A stretch of DNA of 64,000 nucleotides from Piezodorus guildinii (taxonomy: Eukaryota > Arthropoda > Insecta > Hemiptera > Pentatomidae): positions 145,700,439-145,764,438 of the forward strand of contig CM041292.1 in NCBI GenBank assembly GCA_023052935.1, in the 5' to 3' direction. A model generated the notes under the pieces. The model ran no database searches and was not told the origin of the DNA. It was given only the letters and a program-made list of their open reading frames with translations. Every line of letters starts with the position of its first letter. Positions within the stretch are counted from its first letter, which is position 1. Of this stretch, positions 37,186 through 47,592 are shown one piece after another. The translations under genes were made by a program, and so were the position numbers.

Positions 37186-37465
37186 GATCAGGGAAATTTA
37201 TTATTTATTTTACGTCACTCTATGCTATTCTGGCTTTACGGACGATGATACCGTAGGAGTCCTAAATGTTTAATAATTTAAGGGTTCTTTAAAGAGTACC
37301 TGGCATCGCACAAACTCGGGACCACCTTTTTACATTCCCTCCGAGGGACGGCATTACAATGGATTTTTTTACTCTCATTAAAACATCCAAGGACCACCTG
37401 CGGGTTTGAACCCGTGACCTTTGGTATAGAATGCTGTTATTCTTGCCACAATGCTACAGATCCCC
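37186..37465 (-). mobile_element. tRNA-derived SINE, copy 4 (inverted, diverged)
   Basis: Reverse complement of the SINE family, with cgggtttgaacccgtgacct (B box) near 37400, gggaccacctttt and ccctccgagggacgg. More substitutions than the other copies indicate an older insertion. Target duplication not found. Confidence 0.75.
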
Positions 37466-37474
37466 TGGGAGCTA

Positions 37475-38280
37475 TGAAGCAGGAAGGAATCAAATCAATT
37501 TATTTCTTCGATTCGAGAGACTGGCGTATAGGAGAGAAAACAGCTTAATACACGATGTAGACTATTATCCAGACTTGACAAAATTATTCTTGAACACTAA
37601 AATTACTATTTACAAAGTATTTATCAAAAATTATTTTATGCCAAAGTCTTCGAAATCCAATTAACTCAGTCTTTCCGATCCAAAATATTACGAAAAATCG
37701 TGGATGCGCCATTTTATGTGACAAACGAATTACTTCACAAGGACTTAGACTGACTTACTGACATTTTCGAATATTGTCACAGAATATAATTAAAAAAATC
37801 ATGTCAGACTGACTTCCGACAGAAACTCATCGGTATAAACACTTAAATACCCCACCAATCCGTACAAACCACTTATGAGGCGTTGGCCTAGAAATGCTAT
37901 GAATTTTGTAATTTTTTTTTATTTTTTTATTCGTATATATTACAATTTGTCATAATAGACAATAATAATAGTGCTACAGGATCTCATTCATACAATATTT
38001 ACAATATAAAAAAAAAAAAGAAAATCAAATTACATAAAATAAAATAAAAATAAATAAACGTATACAATAACAAAATTTTTAGACAAAATAAATACAAATA
38101 AATGAAGTAAACAAATAAATTAACAAAAGATGTCACATTCATACCTATGCTATGAATTAACGAATTATTCGGAAGTCAACATATTTGCTTATTGCATAGA
38201 ATGTTTTTTTGCAGTTGGCAAATAGCAATTTGGCCTAAGAAATTTAAATAATAAGAACAAATTTCTTCGTTCCCGACATT
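37475..38280 (+). pseudogene. Jockey-type LINE remnant with a nested insertion
   Basis: Translated remnants of the ORF2 C-terminus (ITIYKVFIKNY, SKILRKIVDAPFYVTNELLH) resemble 8450-8640. The copy resumes after the insert at 38159 and continues to gcagttggcaaatagcaatt, as at 8755. It is interrupted at 37906-38146 by another LINE end. Confidence 0.65.
37906..38146 (-). mobile_element. 5'-truncated LINE 3'-UTR insertion (inverted)
   Basis: Reverse complement of the LINE 3' UTR at 47330-47575. It begins with the T-rich tail, then ttcgtatatattacaatttg, and runs to agatgtcacattcatacc. The perfect 12-bp repeat atgctatgaatt at 37894-37905 and 38147-38158 flanks it, so it is a fairly recent nested insertion. 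Confidence 0.85.
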
Positions 38281-38299
38281 TATTAAAAAAATTTTTGGG

Positions 38300-38420
38300 G
38301 GGTGCGGTTATCGAGAAATCACACTAATTAGACAAGCCTATTTTATATTTGTGCCGACGTTTCGGCCTTGTATGCCTTCAGCAGGAAAAACAAGATACGA
38401 ACCAATAAAAGTGAAAGAAA
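38300..38420 (-). ncRNA. Hammerhead-like motif of a Penelope-like element (degenerate)
   Basis: The reverse complement of 38352-38385 reads CTGCTGAAGGC, a 7-base loop, then GCCGAAACGTCGGC. The order CUGnnGA - short GC stem - GAAAC-GUC is that of the hammerhead-type motifs reported in Penelope-like retroelements. One core base departs from CUGANGA, so it is probably inactive. No RT or GIY-YIG coding sequence is near. Confidence 0.35.
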
Positions 38421-39621
38421 AAATAATAAGGTAACCGTTATAAAATATATAAACAAATAATAATATTGAATGATAATGTGAAAATATTAAGAGATTGAAA
38501 TGAAGATCTAGGGAACCAATATAAGTTATGCTAAGTTGTAAAATAATAACTTGAAGGTGAAGATATATATGTGGAACTAGTACATTTAATTAATAAAAAT
38601 AAAATTAAAAAGAAAGATGACGGTTTTATAATTACAGTTTTCAAGTTATATAATATTAACCTGACAGTCATACGTTTAAAATTGTTCTTCTTCAATAACC
38701 GGTATTATTAATCAAATTATACAATGAAAAATTGATTAGAATTTGTTTGTTTGTTTTTATGTTTGAGTCGCAAAACATCTAGGTCATTAGCGCCCGATCC
38801 AGAAAATAATTCTATGGTCATTTAATATAACAAGAAAAATAAATAAAAAAAGAGTTTAAAAAAAAAAAATATTATATAATAAATAAAAGAACGAATGTGG
38901 TAAGAAACATAAGGTCATATCAATAAAGAATAAGTATTAAGTAGAAGGTAATGTTTCAATACAAAATTGAATTTTATTATTATTATTTATTTATTTTATT
39001 ATTTTTTTAATCTATATTTTGTTTCTCATTAATTTTTTTTTTTTTCATTTTATCCATTTATCATTATTTTATTGATTAGAATTTAATAATATGTTTGTTA
39101 TAAGAGACTAGAAAATTTATGATTCTTGTAAATTCATTATACTTACATTGATCTTTACTTTAAATTATTGTTTATTTAATTATAAAGAATAATTCCACAT
39201 TTTTCTTTTGTCTGAGTCTGGAGTGGCTGGTCTCAGAGAGTTTTTCCATGACTTCTGTTATTTCCCAGCATCTTATGCTCTATTTTAACATGCACCCCGC
39301 GTTTTCCGTCTTATTTTTTCATGGGAAGGGAGAGACCTAAATGTATCTGCGCCTTGCATTTAGGATAAGATACCAGCATTAGTTAACCATAATAAACAAT
39401 AAAAACAATGAATAACTTAACTACTGATCTAGTGCCATGAGCGTGTAGGTATAGGAATTTTGTTGAAAATGAACAATATATTGTGCAAAAAGAAAATGGC
39501 AGGCAATCTTTATCAGAAACGTTGCGGAACAGATTATGGATTTCTTTGGCAACAGAAACGAGAATGTATAACATTGACTCAACTTTCTTAAACTGGTGTC
39601 GCTAAAATAATAAAATACATG
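38421..39621. other. AT-rich non-coding DNA
   Basis: Nothing recognised. A somewhat GC-richer patch lies at 39215-39350. Confidence 0.45.
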
Positions 39622-40215
39622 ACAAAAATCTGGTGCGGTCAACACACGATTGTTAAAATCAATTAAAAATTATTAAATCATACTTGAATTTGAAAAATAT
39701 TTTAAGTTTATTTTAATAAAACGTGTATTAATTATCATTGAAAACATAAGATTTAGATTAAATAATATAACTATAATAAATTGTTAATCAGTGATAAGTT
39801 TATTCTATATTGGTCACTTTACATTACCTTTTACAACTTAGTGTATCAGGTAATGTTTTTTTCTAAAATCTTTCTCTTTCCAACGGTGTATTATACGTCT
39901 ATGTCACTGTCGTTATAACAAAAAACAAAAAAAAAATTACATTTAAAATAGTTTTTCTCTTTTATCCTTTCGTTGCTAATCGAATTCGCCCTACTTGTGT
40001 ATTTAGCCATCCTACATCAATACTATTAAGATGATATGGTTAATCTTTTAGAACGTACAAAATTAAAGGTACTTTAGAGTAAGAAAATTTAAAATATCGG
40101 CATTTAAGCCCTGTCTATTTCATTCATAATGCAACCTAGATGATATTAAATCCCATTATATTTTACAAGAATATTGTGAGTTTAATTCCAATCGTTAGAG
40201 TCGTCTTTGAGACAA
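39622..40215 (-). repeat. MITE-like family A copy truncated by an RTE-like LINE
   Basis: Begins aaatctggtgcggtcaacac, contains caaaattaaaggtacttta and taagccctgtctatttc, and stops at gacaatcgtaataataata. There the microsatellite-like tail of the RTE-like LINE begins. The (CA)n end of family A is missing. Confidence 0.65.
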
Positions 40216-41765
40216 TCGTAATAATAATAATAGGCTTACCGAACCCGAAGGTTCGATGCCGATACCACCAAATTCTGTCTACACAGACTCATCCAATGTT
40301 CACCGTTCAAGCCTAAGCACTCTAGATCAGCCTTAACGCAATCCTCCCATCGACGCTTCGGCCTACCTTTAGGACGTCTACCAGTCGGATCAGCGAATAC
40401 CAACTTTCTCGGAATCCGCTCCTCATCGAGCCCAACAACTTTACTCGCCCATTGGAGGCTCCGAAATGCTACCAAATCAATTATATTCACAGGATACAAG
40501 TTCCGCTATTCCGTGTTGTGCAACCTTCTAAACTCCCCAGTGGCCTCATCTCTCTTATTTTACGCAGTACCTTATTTTCGAAAACCTTAAGCCTTTGTTC
40601 ATCCTTCAAAGTAAGCTGCCACGTTTCACATCCGTAAAGAACCGTCGGAAGAATAATAGTTTTATAAATTCTAACCTTAACGTTTTTAGATAGAAGCCGC
40701 GAACTAAGTAACTTAGCAACTGAATAATAACACGCATTTCCCACCTTTAATCGGGACTTAATTTCTTCCTGGATTTCATTTTTTCTTGTTATCATTGAAC
40801 CTAAATACTTTAATTTCTCTACGTGTTCAAAAGTATGCCCTGATATATCAATATCACCAAGATCGCCACCGTTTCTGCTACTAATGATATATTTCGTCTT
40901 ATCGGTATTTAATTCGAGTCCTATTTCTTTACCGGTTTTTAATAACACACTTGTATTAAGGTGTATGGTTTCCGTGTCTTCACCTAGCAGTACCAGATCA
41001 TCGGCATACCCCAAAACCGGAATCTTGTCACCCATATTTAAGCCTTTCTCGGTACACATCACCTTTTCTATGACATATTCTAAAGCTATATTAAATAACA
41101 CAGGTGAAATGGAGTCACCCTGTTTCAAACCCGATCGCACCTCAAATCTCTCAGAGTAATTATGACCGATTCTAACTTTATGGAATGTTTCCGACAAACA
41201 CATATCTACTAGGTTTACTAACTTTCTAGGTATTCCCTGTTCAATCATGATGTTATATAGCTTCTGACGGTGTATTGAATCATAAGCCTTTTTAAAATCG
41301 ATTTAAAGTTGATGGACTACACCTTAGTACTCCAATTTTTTCTCTAATATTTGACGTAAGGAAAATATTTGATCAATAGTCGAGCGATTCCGCCTAAAAC
41401 CACATTGGTAATCTCCGATAATTTCCTCAGCGTATTCCGTGATTCGGCTAGTAAGTATATTTTATAGCATGTACAAGAATATTTTATAGCATACTGGGAG
41501 AGAGATCCCACGATAGTCATTACAATCCGTCCTCGTTCCTTTTTTGTGAATCGGAATAAGTATTGATTCTTTCCATTCTTCGGGCATTTTTTCAGTTTCC
41601 CAGATCTTTTTAACTAAAAGATGTAATTTGGAAACACCCACTTCTCCACACGCCTTGATTAATTCATTTGTGATATTATCATTTCCTGCAGCTTTATTAC
41701 GTTTTAATTTTCGTATCGCCATTTCGACTTCCTCTTTACTCGGTGCGTCTATCCATGGTTCAGAC
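40216..41765 (-). pseudogene. RTE-like LINE, 5'-truncated reverse-transcriptase pseudogene
   Basis: Minus-strand frames give fingers (41462-41765: KAAGNDNITNELIKACGE, then YRGISLPVCYKIF), a stretch with stops but readable YQCGFRRNRSTIDQ and DFKKAYDSIHRQ (41250-41461), and palm plus thumb. The palm ORF at 40487-41248 has LKQGDSISPVLFNIALE, YADDLVLLGED, LKYLGSMITRKNE and GCETWQLT. A C-terminal frame follows at 40236-40499 with GRRPKGRPKRRWEDCV. The catalytic YADD is intact. Two or more stops and a shift near 40490 inactivate it, and the endonuclease domain is absent. The 3' end is a short (TAA)n, as is usual for RTE elements. Confidence 0.8.
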
Positions 41766-42787
41766 CTTTGATATTTAGAGAGAGGAGATTGATTATTGTT
41801 TTCTTTTATTCTTACTTAAAATACAATATGATTTACCAGGCTGTTTGTTCACTGTTCTCTTCAGAAAGCAAAACCTAAAAATTTACTTCGAAGCAACTAG
41901 AAAGTTGAATATTTGTTCAGAAAATAGCATTGCAGTTTTGATTGAAATGTTTGATAAGGAAATAATAGTTGGAATGTTAATTATCGTTAAACCGACGGAG
42001 TGATAGACCAAGGCGTAGGAGGTTATTGTGATGAATGAGTCCTTCAATGAATGGAGGTTAATCGCGTGGATATTATCGATATCGAACCTTTGGGTTCTGT
42101 GTGCCTTTGTTTGTTTTGTTATTACTATACATTACAAGTTATTTATCAACTTTGTCTTATGCTACTAATGATTTATTATATTTCTTTGATTATTAATTAG
42201 AATTTCTTTTGTTTTTCAGGTAAGTTCCAATATTCAAAAATACTTTCTTTTGAGGTAAGCCACTTGATTATTTACTTAATTTTTAAGTATAACTCATAAT
42301 TAATAATTATTATTATTAATTATAACTCATCTTACATTTTATTCCTCATTAAGTAAGACATAATAATCACTCGTTTCTAAATATTTAGACTTTTGAAATA
42401 AAAATGTCTTAATACAGGGAGAGTATTAAAACATCTCCACGCTCTTGGCTAATTAAGTGAACGTTTGGTTCCTAATTATCAATACCAAATAGAACAACAA
42501 ATTGATATCAATTCATTGACTATAGAACCCCCTATCAGAGAAGTTTAACTTTTTTGATTTGGCTGCACTTGTAATGGTCGGAATGATGCACGACTAGAAA
42601 TATGAAAAATGTGTGAAGTATCTTTTCGGCTAACAGTATCGTTGGATTATTTGAACAAATTTTTAATATTTGGTTTTAAAAAAATATTATATACACCAAA
42701 TATATAGTTTTTATAATTTTTAGAAAGGAAATAAAGAACTTTTATGTGATTTTTTTTATTTTATGGTATAGGTAAAGTGGTAAATGT
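41766..42787. other. AT-rich DNA containing the second candidate recursive splice site
   Basis: No gene or repeat recognised apart from the splice-site motif listed at 42190. Confidence 0.45.
42190..42262 (+). promoter_or_regulatory. Candidate recursive splice site / RS-exon 2
   Basis: A branch-point-like tattaatt, then a pyrimidine run, then TTTTTCAG|GTAAGT at 42219/42220. A second donor, GAG|GTAAGC, follows 35 nt on at 42254/42255. The layout repeats that at 17030 (37 nt between donors), while the wider flanks are not alike, so the shared form is not obviously due to a repeat. Confidence 0.5.
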
Positions 42788-42798
42788 ACACATATGCT

Positions 42799-43141
42799 GG
42801 ATCAGCTGATGCGCTCGATGATAACAGTCATACGTTACATCGTCTCTCAGATTTTTGCTTTTTTCAGTAGGAATTCGCTGTAATTCAGTCTGGAGAACAT
42901 CACTAGACCTCAGGAATACTACGGCAGTGAATATTGGAGAAATTTCGGTAAGCAAAGTTATAATTTACTTTGTACAATCACGAAAAAGTGAAAGGAGGGT
43001 CACTGATCAGCTGATTGCCGCTAGCTCGGCAAGCTCGGGCTTGCTTTTCTTTAACTTATCTTTCTTTTATCTTTAATTCTTATCTCATTATTTATTTATT
43101 ATTATATATTTTCTTAATCAATGAGATATTTTCATCAAGTC
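42799..43141 (+). promoter_or_regulatory. LINE 5' UTR / presumed internal promoter
   Basis: Starts ggatcagctgatgcgctcg directly after the target duplication, so the 5' end is probably complete. Jockey-type elements usually carry an internal TATA-less Pol II promoter in this position; that is family knowledge, not shown here. The last 60 bases are AT-rich. Confidence 0.5.
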
Positions 43142-44437
43142 ATGTCCTCAAAGTCCGCAAGTAAAAGATCTAGATCTGCAGGTTCTAACTCGTCTCCCAC
43201 AAAACAGAGACCTCGCCGAGAACAAAATAAAAAAATGATTCCACCAGCGACCGCGTCAGCTACCTCATTAGGATCTGAACCACAGCCCAGCACATCATCA
43301 CAAGGAATAACCGATGAATCCCCGTTTTTTACACCGAATCCATTTGAGATCCTCCAAAATGAAAAAGAAACCATGGAATCTTCTTCTATACCCAGGGAAC
43401 CACTACCTCCACCAATATTTGTTAAAAATATTAAAAATTTTAAACTGATGTGTGCGCATTTAAACAAAGTAACTGATCCTAATAGTTATTATTGTATAAG
43501 TAGAACCAATGATACTAAAATATCTCCGACTACTGCTGAAACCTACAGAAAGATTGTAAAATATCTGACTGAGACCAAAGCTGACTTTCATACTTATCAG
43601 CTGCGCCAGGAGAGAGCATTAAGGGTCGTAATCAGAAACCTACATTCCTCAACACCCGTTGAAGCTATCAAAGAAGAACTGACAGAATTAGGATTCCAAG
43701 TGAGGCAAGTCACCAACGTTCTAAAAGATAAAAGTCCACTGCCTCTATTCTTCGTGGACTTGGAACCATCAGCAGGAGTCGAAAAAATCTATGACCTCAG
43801 TAGACTGTACTATACCCGTGTAAAAGTTGAAAAACCTTACACAAAGAAAGAAATAGTTCAGTGTCATAACTGTCAGGCATATGGTCATACCAAAAGTTAT
43901 TGCCATCACATACCACGCTGTGTGAAATGCGGTGAACAGCATAAATCAGAAGAATGTACAAGATCTAGATCAACACCCGCTGTATGTGCCCTGTGCCTCA
44001 AGGACCACCCGGCTAACTACAAGGGATGCGAAATCTACAAGAAACTCAGAACCAGATACCAAAAACCTCAGGATCCGAATGAAACAGCTATACCAATCAG
44101 AAGCAGAAGAGAACCATCTAAACTTGTAAATTCTAATGTGTCATTTGCCCACTTGCTTGGAGGTGGAAACCAGAGTCATGAAGTCGAGGCACTGCCGGAA
44201 CAACTTTTTCCTCAACATTCTCAATCTATTGTACAACAATCTATCCCTCAAAGTTTACCTAATCCTCAAAAAACTCCTCAACATCAAATTTCTCATATCC
44301 CTCCACCATCAAACGTCACAGATCTTACCAGTCTAATGACATCGTTCATCTCCGAAATCAAATCTCTTGTTATGCCGCTTATATCACTCCTTACAAATCT
44401 AGTATCAAATCTCATTCCTGCCTTACAAAAACCATAA
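43121..44437 (+). CDS. LINE ORF1: RNA-binding zinc-knuckle protein
   Basis: The protein has 438 residues from the first ATG. Met8 (MSSKSAS..., 43142) is an equally likely start. The N-terminus is basic and Ser-rich (residues 8-40), followed by a Pro/Ser-rich stretch. Residues about 140-245 resemble the domain that precedes the zinc knuckles in jockey-clade ORF1 proteins. Three zinc knuckles follow: CHNCQAYGHTKSYC (248-261), CVKCGEQHKSEEC (267-279) and CALCLKDHPANYKGC (289-303). The C-terminus is Gln/Pro/Ser-rich. The family role is to bind the element RNA and form the RNP. It ends in TAA directly followed by the ATG of ORF2 in the same frame. The ORF looks undamaged. Confidence 0.9.
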   Translation: MRYFHQVMSSKSASKRSRSAGSNSSPTKQRPRREQNKKMIPPATASATSLGSEPQPSTSSQGITDESPFFTPNPFEILQNEKETMESSSIPREPLPPPIFVKNIKNFKLMCAHLNKVTDPNSYYCISRTNDTKISPTTAETYRKIVKYLTETKADFHTYQLRQERALRVVIRNLHSSTPVEAIKEELTELGFQVRQVTNVLKDKSPLPLFFVDLEPSAGVEKIYDLSRLYYTRVKVEKPYTKKEIVQCHNCQAYGHTKSYCHHIPRCVKCGEQHKSEECTRSRSTPAVCALCLKDHPANYKGCEIYKKLRTRYQKPQDPNETAIPIRSRREPSKLVNSNVSFAHLLGGGNQSHEVEALPEQLFPQHSQSIVQQSIPQSLPNPQKTPQHQISHIPPPSNVTDLTSLMTSFISEIKSLVMPLISLLTNLVSNLIPALQKP

Positions 44438-46909
44438 ATGACCTCACCTAATTCCTTATCCATTCTCCTTTGGAATGCGAATGGTGTTAGAAATCACACT
44501 GACGAACTGACAGCGTTGTTGCAAGACAAAACTATTGACGTTGCACTTATTACTGAAACTAGACTAACCACTAAACAGCTTTTCAAAATACCGCAGTACA
44601 TAACATACCGTACAGACCACCCAGACGGCAAAGCTCATGCCGGTTCTGCTATCATTGTCCACCAATCCCTCTCTCATTATTTACTTCCACTTCCTACCTA
44701 TGATTTCCTGCAAGCCACAGCAATAGTAATCAAGACTTTTTCCTATCCGGTAACTATTACATCAGCATATTGCCCTCCCAAACACTCCATTTCCAACACC
44801 GAATTTGCATCCTTCCTGGATTCCCTAGGAAATCATTTTATTCTGGGTGGAGATCTAAACGCCAAGCACCAGCAGTGGGGTTCTAGAACCACGAATTCTC
44901 GTGGAAGAAATTTGCTGACTGCTCTGAATTCCCGAAATTTTAACGTCCTACCTCCTGACTCCCCTACCTACTGGCCAACAGATCCTAACCGTAATCCAGA
45001 TATCCTCGACTTCTTCATCCACAGCGGATTAGGCTCCCTGAACTATTCCGTAACTCGCCTTGATGAACTATCCTCTGACCATAGTCCACTGATCCTTAAA
45101 GTATCCCTAACTCCTATTCCAAAACCCATTCCACCATCATTTATCCGAGGCCCTGTCAACTGGAACCTTTTCCGCCAAATCCTGACCGATAACATTGACC
45201 TCAGTGTGACCCTCAAAACACCGGATGACCTTGATGATTCGGTCTACTCCTTTACTACCGCCATTCAGCAAGCTGTCTGGACTGCCTCCTCTCCTAAGCA
45301 CTCCAATAGAACTCCCCAGCAAAACCATTTACCTCAACACCTAGCTGACCTCATCCATGCAAAACGCCGAGCCAGATCATTATGGCAAAGAACCCGACAC
45401 CCAACAGATCGCCGCTCCTATAACTTCTATTGCAGGCAATTAAAGCGGGAGTTGGCGACCTTCCGTTCCCAGTCCTTTAATTCCTACCTCTCCTCTCTAT
45501 CAGCTCGAGATAATTCCCTGTGGAATGTGACCAAAAAGATCCTAAAATATCACAAAGTTTCCCATCCTCTCCGGCGTGGTGATGACTCCTGGGCTGCGTC
45601 TGATGAAGATAAAGCCGAGGAATTCGCCACACACCTCTCCAAAGTATTCACTCCTCACCCGGAATCCAACAGAAATCATACCACAACAGTTCAAGAATTC
45701 CTTTTCTCACCAATACCTCTTTCCCTACCTCCTAAAGCTATTAATCCATCTGAGGTGAAATATCTTCTTCAAAAACTGACCCTTCGTAAATCTCCTGGAC
45801 ACGATCTCCTTACCCCCCAGATCCTGCGACAACTTCCCCAGAAAGCCATTATTTTTCTTACATACATCTACAACTGCATCCTTCGCACCACCTATTTTCC
45901 TCTCTTATGGAAACATTCCACAATCATTCTATTCCTAAAACCAGGTAAACCTTCCAGTAACACTTCATCCTACAGACCTATTAGTCTACTCCCCATCCTC
46001 TCAAAAATCTTCGAAAAGCTCCTTCTAAAACGAATCCTGCCTATATTAGAATCTCACAACCTTCCTTCCCACCAGTTTGGTTTCCGTTCTCATCATTCCA
46101 CTGTTCAACAAGGACTCCGAGTTGTAGACCATATTTCCTCAGCCCTCGAATGCAAAGAGTATTGTTCTGGTGCGTTTCTGGACATAGCGCAAGCGTTTGA
46201 CCGGGTATGGCACGCTGGATTACTCTTCAAGCTTAAAACGCATTTACCCCAGTCTCTCTACCTCATTATAAGATCCTATCTCTCAAACCGCTCCTTTCAA
46301 GTTCGCTGTGGTGTAGAATTTTCCAACTTTTATCCCGTTGAGGCCGGTGTTCCTCAGGGCAGCGTCCTTGGACCCGTTCTCTACATCCTTTACACCGCTG
46401 ATATTCCTAATCATCCTGACACCTTTCTGGCAACATTTGCAGACGACACCGCCATCCTATCATCCAGTTCCGATCCCGAAACAGCATCCTTAATCCTGCA
46501 AAGACACCTTTGTCTTATCGAAGACTGGTGTGGTGCTTGGCGCATAAAGGTGAACGAGGCCAAATGCAAACACGTAACCTTCACTCTTCGACGAAACTCC
46601 TGTCCGCCAGTTTACTTCAATTCCATTCCTATTCCTCCTTCAGATACAGTCCGCTATCTTGGCTTACTACTAGACAAAAGACTGACGTGGAACCCACATA
46701 CAAGACTTAAAAGAAAAGAACTCAATCGACGATTCGGACAGTTATACAGACTATTAAACAGAAAATCTGAACTTACAGTTGAGAACAAATTATTAATTTA
46801 TAAGACAATACTGAAGCCCATCTGGACCTACGGACTTGAACTGTGGGGACAGCTAAACGTTCTAACATCAAACGCATTCAATCCTTTCAATCCAAAGTCC
46901 TCCGAATAA
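44438..46909 (+). CDS. LINE ORF2: endonuclease-reverse transcriptase (C-terminally frameshifted)
   Basis: Has 823 residues and follows ORF1 without a gap. The endonuclease (1-225) shows N13/N15 (WNANG), E40 (ITETRL), D139 and N141 (GGDLNA), D188/D191 and D214-H215 (SSDHSPL), the set expected of an apurinic-type nuclease that nicks the target. The RT spans about 440-760, with YRPISLL, QFGFRSHHST, D582 (FLDIAQAFD), GVPQGSVLGP and the catalytic pair in FADD (667-670), then VRYLGLLLD. The reading frame leaves the family pattern after ELWG (residue 804): a one-base change in the GGGG run at 46845-46848 sends it to an early stop. The proper continuation lies in the next frame. Confidence 0.9.
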   Translation: MTSPNSLSILLWNANGVRNHTDELTALLQDKTIDVALITETRLTTKQLFKIPQYITYRTDHPDGKAHAGSAIIVHQSLSHYLLPLPTYDFLQATAIVIKTFSYPVTITSAYCPPKHSISNTEFASFLDSLGNHFILGGDLNAKHQQWGSRTTNSRGRNLLTALNSRNFNVLPPDSPTYWPTDPNRNPDILDFFIHSGLGSLNYSVTRLDELSSDHSPLILKVSLTPIPKPIPPSFIRGPVNWNLFRQILTDNIDLSVTLKTPDDLDDSVYSFTTAIQQAVWTASSPKHSNRTPQQNHLPQHLADLIHAKRRARSLWQRTRHPTDRRSYNFYCRQLKRELATFRSQSFNSYLSSLSARDNSLWNVTKKILKYHKVSHPLRRGDDSWAASDEDKAEEFATHLSKVFTPHPESNRNHTTTVQEFLFSPIPLSLPPKAINPSEVKYLLQKLTLRKSPGHDLLTPQILRQLPQKAIIFLTYIYNCILRTTYFPLLWKHSTIILFLKPGKPSSNTSSYRPISLLPILSKIFEKLLLKRILPILESHNLPSHQFGFRSHHSTVQQGLRVVDHISSALECKEYCSGAFLDIAQAFDRVWHAGLLFKLKTHLPQSLYLIIRSYLSNRSFQVRCGVEFSNFYPVEAGVPQGSVLGPVLYILYTADIPNHPDTFLATFADDTAILSSSSDPETASLILQRHLCLIEDWCGAWRIKVNEAKCKHVTFTLRRNSCPPVYFNSIPIPPSDTVRYLGLLLDKRLTWNPHTRLKRKELNRRFGQLYRLLNRKSELTVENKLLIYKTILKPIWTYGLELWGQLNVLTSNAFNPFNPKSSE

Positions 46910-47121
46910 TAGTAAATGCTCCTTATTATGTATCCAACTATACCTTGCACCACGACCTTAATGTTCCATTTATTTCAGACCTAATTCCATCCAAATTTTC
47001 CAAATTCCATCAGAACCTCATTCATCATCCTAATCCTTTAGCACGATCCCTATCCAGCTCCACTCATCCATACAACCCACCTAGAAGGTTGAAACGGCAG
47101 TGGCCCCGAGATATATTGTAA
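46843..47121 (+). pseudogene. Displaced C-terminal end of LINE ORF2
   Basis: About 90 codons in the -1 frame. They contain SNIKRIQSFQSKVLRIIVNA and YYVSNYTLHHDLNVPF, the usual end of jockey-type ORF2 proteins, and finish at a TAA after RRLKRQWPRDIL. There is no proper start codon (the frame reads GTG), so it is the downstream part of ORF2 split off by the frameshift and not a separate gene. Confidence 0.85.
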
Positions 47122-47581
47122 ATACGTATGCTGGAGTTCTGACACTGGTCAGATTCTCCTCTCAAGTGCGGTGTGATTGTGGCTATGGCGCCCTCACTTA
47201 GCTTCCGCTGGCTCTAACCAGTGATGCGGCTGAGAGGGAGGCGCTGGATCCTTTGGGCTCTGCTTGTCCTTCCACAAGTGGGGGGACAAGCCCCGTCCGG
47301 GGTTCCCGAGCTGATTGTAAATATTGTACATAGGTATGAATGTGACATGTTTTGTTTATTAATTTGTTAACTTCATTTATTTGTATTATATTTGTCTACT
47401 TAATTTTGTTATTGTATACGTTTATTTATTTTGATTTTATTTTATGTAATTTGACTTTCCTTTTGTTTATATTGTAAATATTGTATGAATGAGATCTTGT
47501 AGCACTATTATTATTGTCTATTATGACAAATTGTAATATATACGAATAAAAGAAATAAAAAAAAAAAAAAAAAAAAAAAAA
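47122..47581 (+). other. LINE 3' UTR with two hairpins and A tail
   Basis: Two predicted stem-loops stand at 47187-47250 (ggcgccctcac ... gggaggcgctgg) and 47266-47293 (cttgtccttccac against gtggggggacaag). AT-rich sequence follows to ttgtaatatatacg and an A tract at 47555-47581. Similar 3' ends occur at 36074-36474, 37906-38146 and 52760-52862, with a hairpin-only fragment at 10739. Confidence 0.8.
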
Positions 47582-47592
47582 ACACATATGCT

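Larger units (their letters stand above)
42799..47581 (+). mobile_element. Full-length jockey-type LINE
   Basis: A 4.8-kb non-LTR retrotransposon with 5' UTR, ORF1, ORF2, 3' UTR and A tail. The 11-bp direct repeat acacatatgct at 42788-42798 and 47582-47592 flanks it exactly, so both ends are defined. ORF1 has three zinc knuckles; ORF2 has an apurinic-type endonuclease and RT. Clade assignment rests on the ORF1 pre-zinc-knuckle domain and on motifs around the RT. A one-base frameshift near 46848 makes this copy defective for ORF2. Confidence 0.9.

Noticed and set aside
40884..41159. 91-codon plus-strand ORF
   Set aside because: Antisense to the RTE-like reverse transcriptase, which explains the open frame.
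43135..43467. 110-codon minus-strand ORF
   Set aside because: Lies opposite LINE ORF1 and has no independent support.
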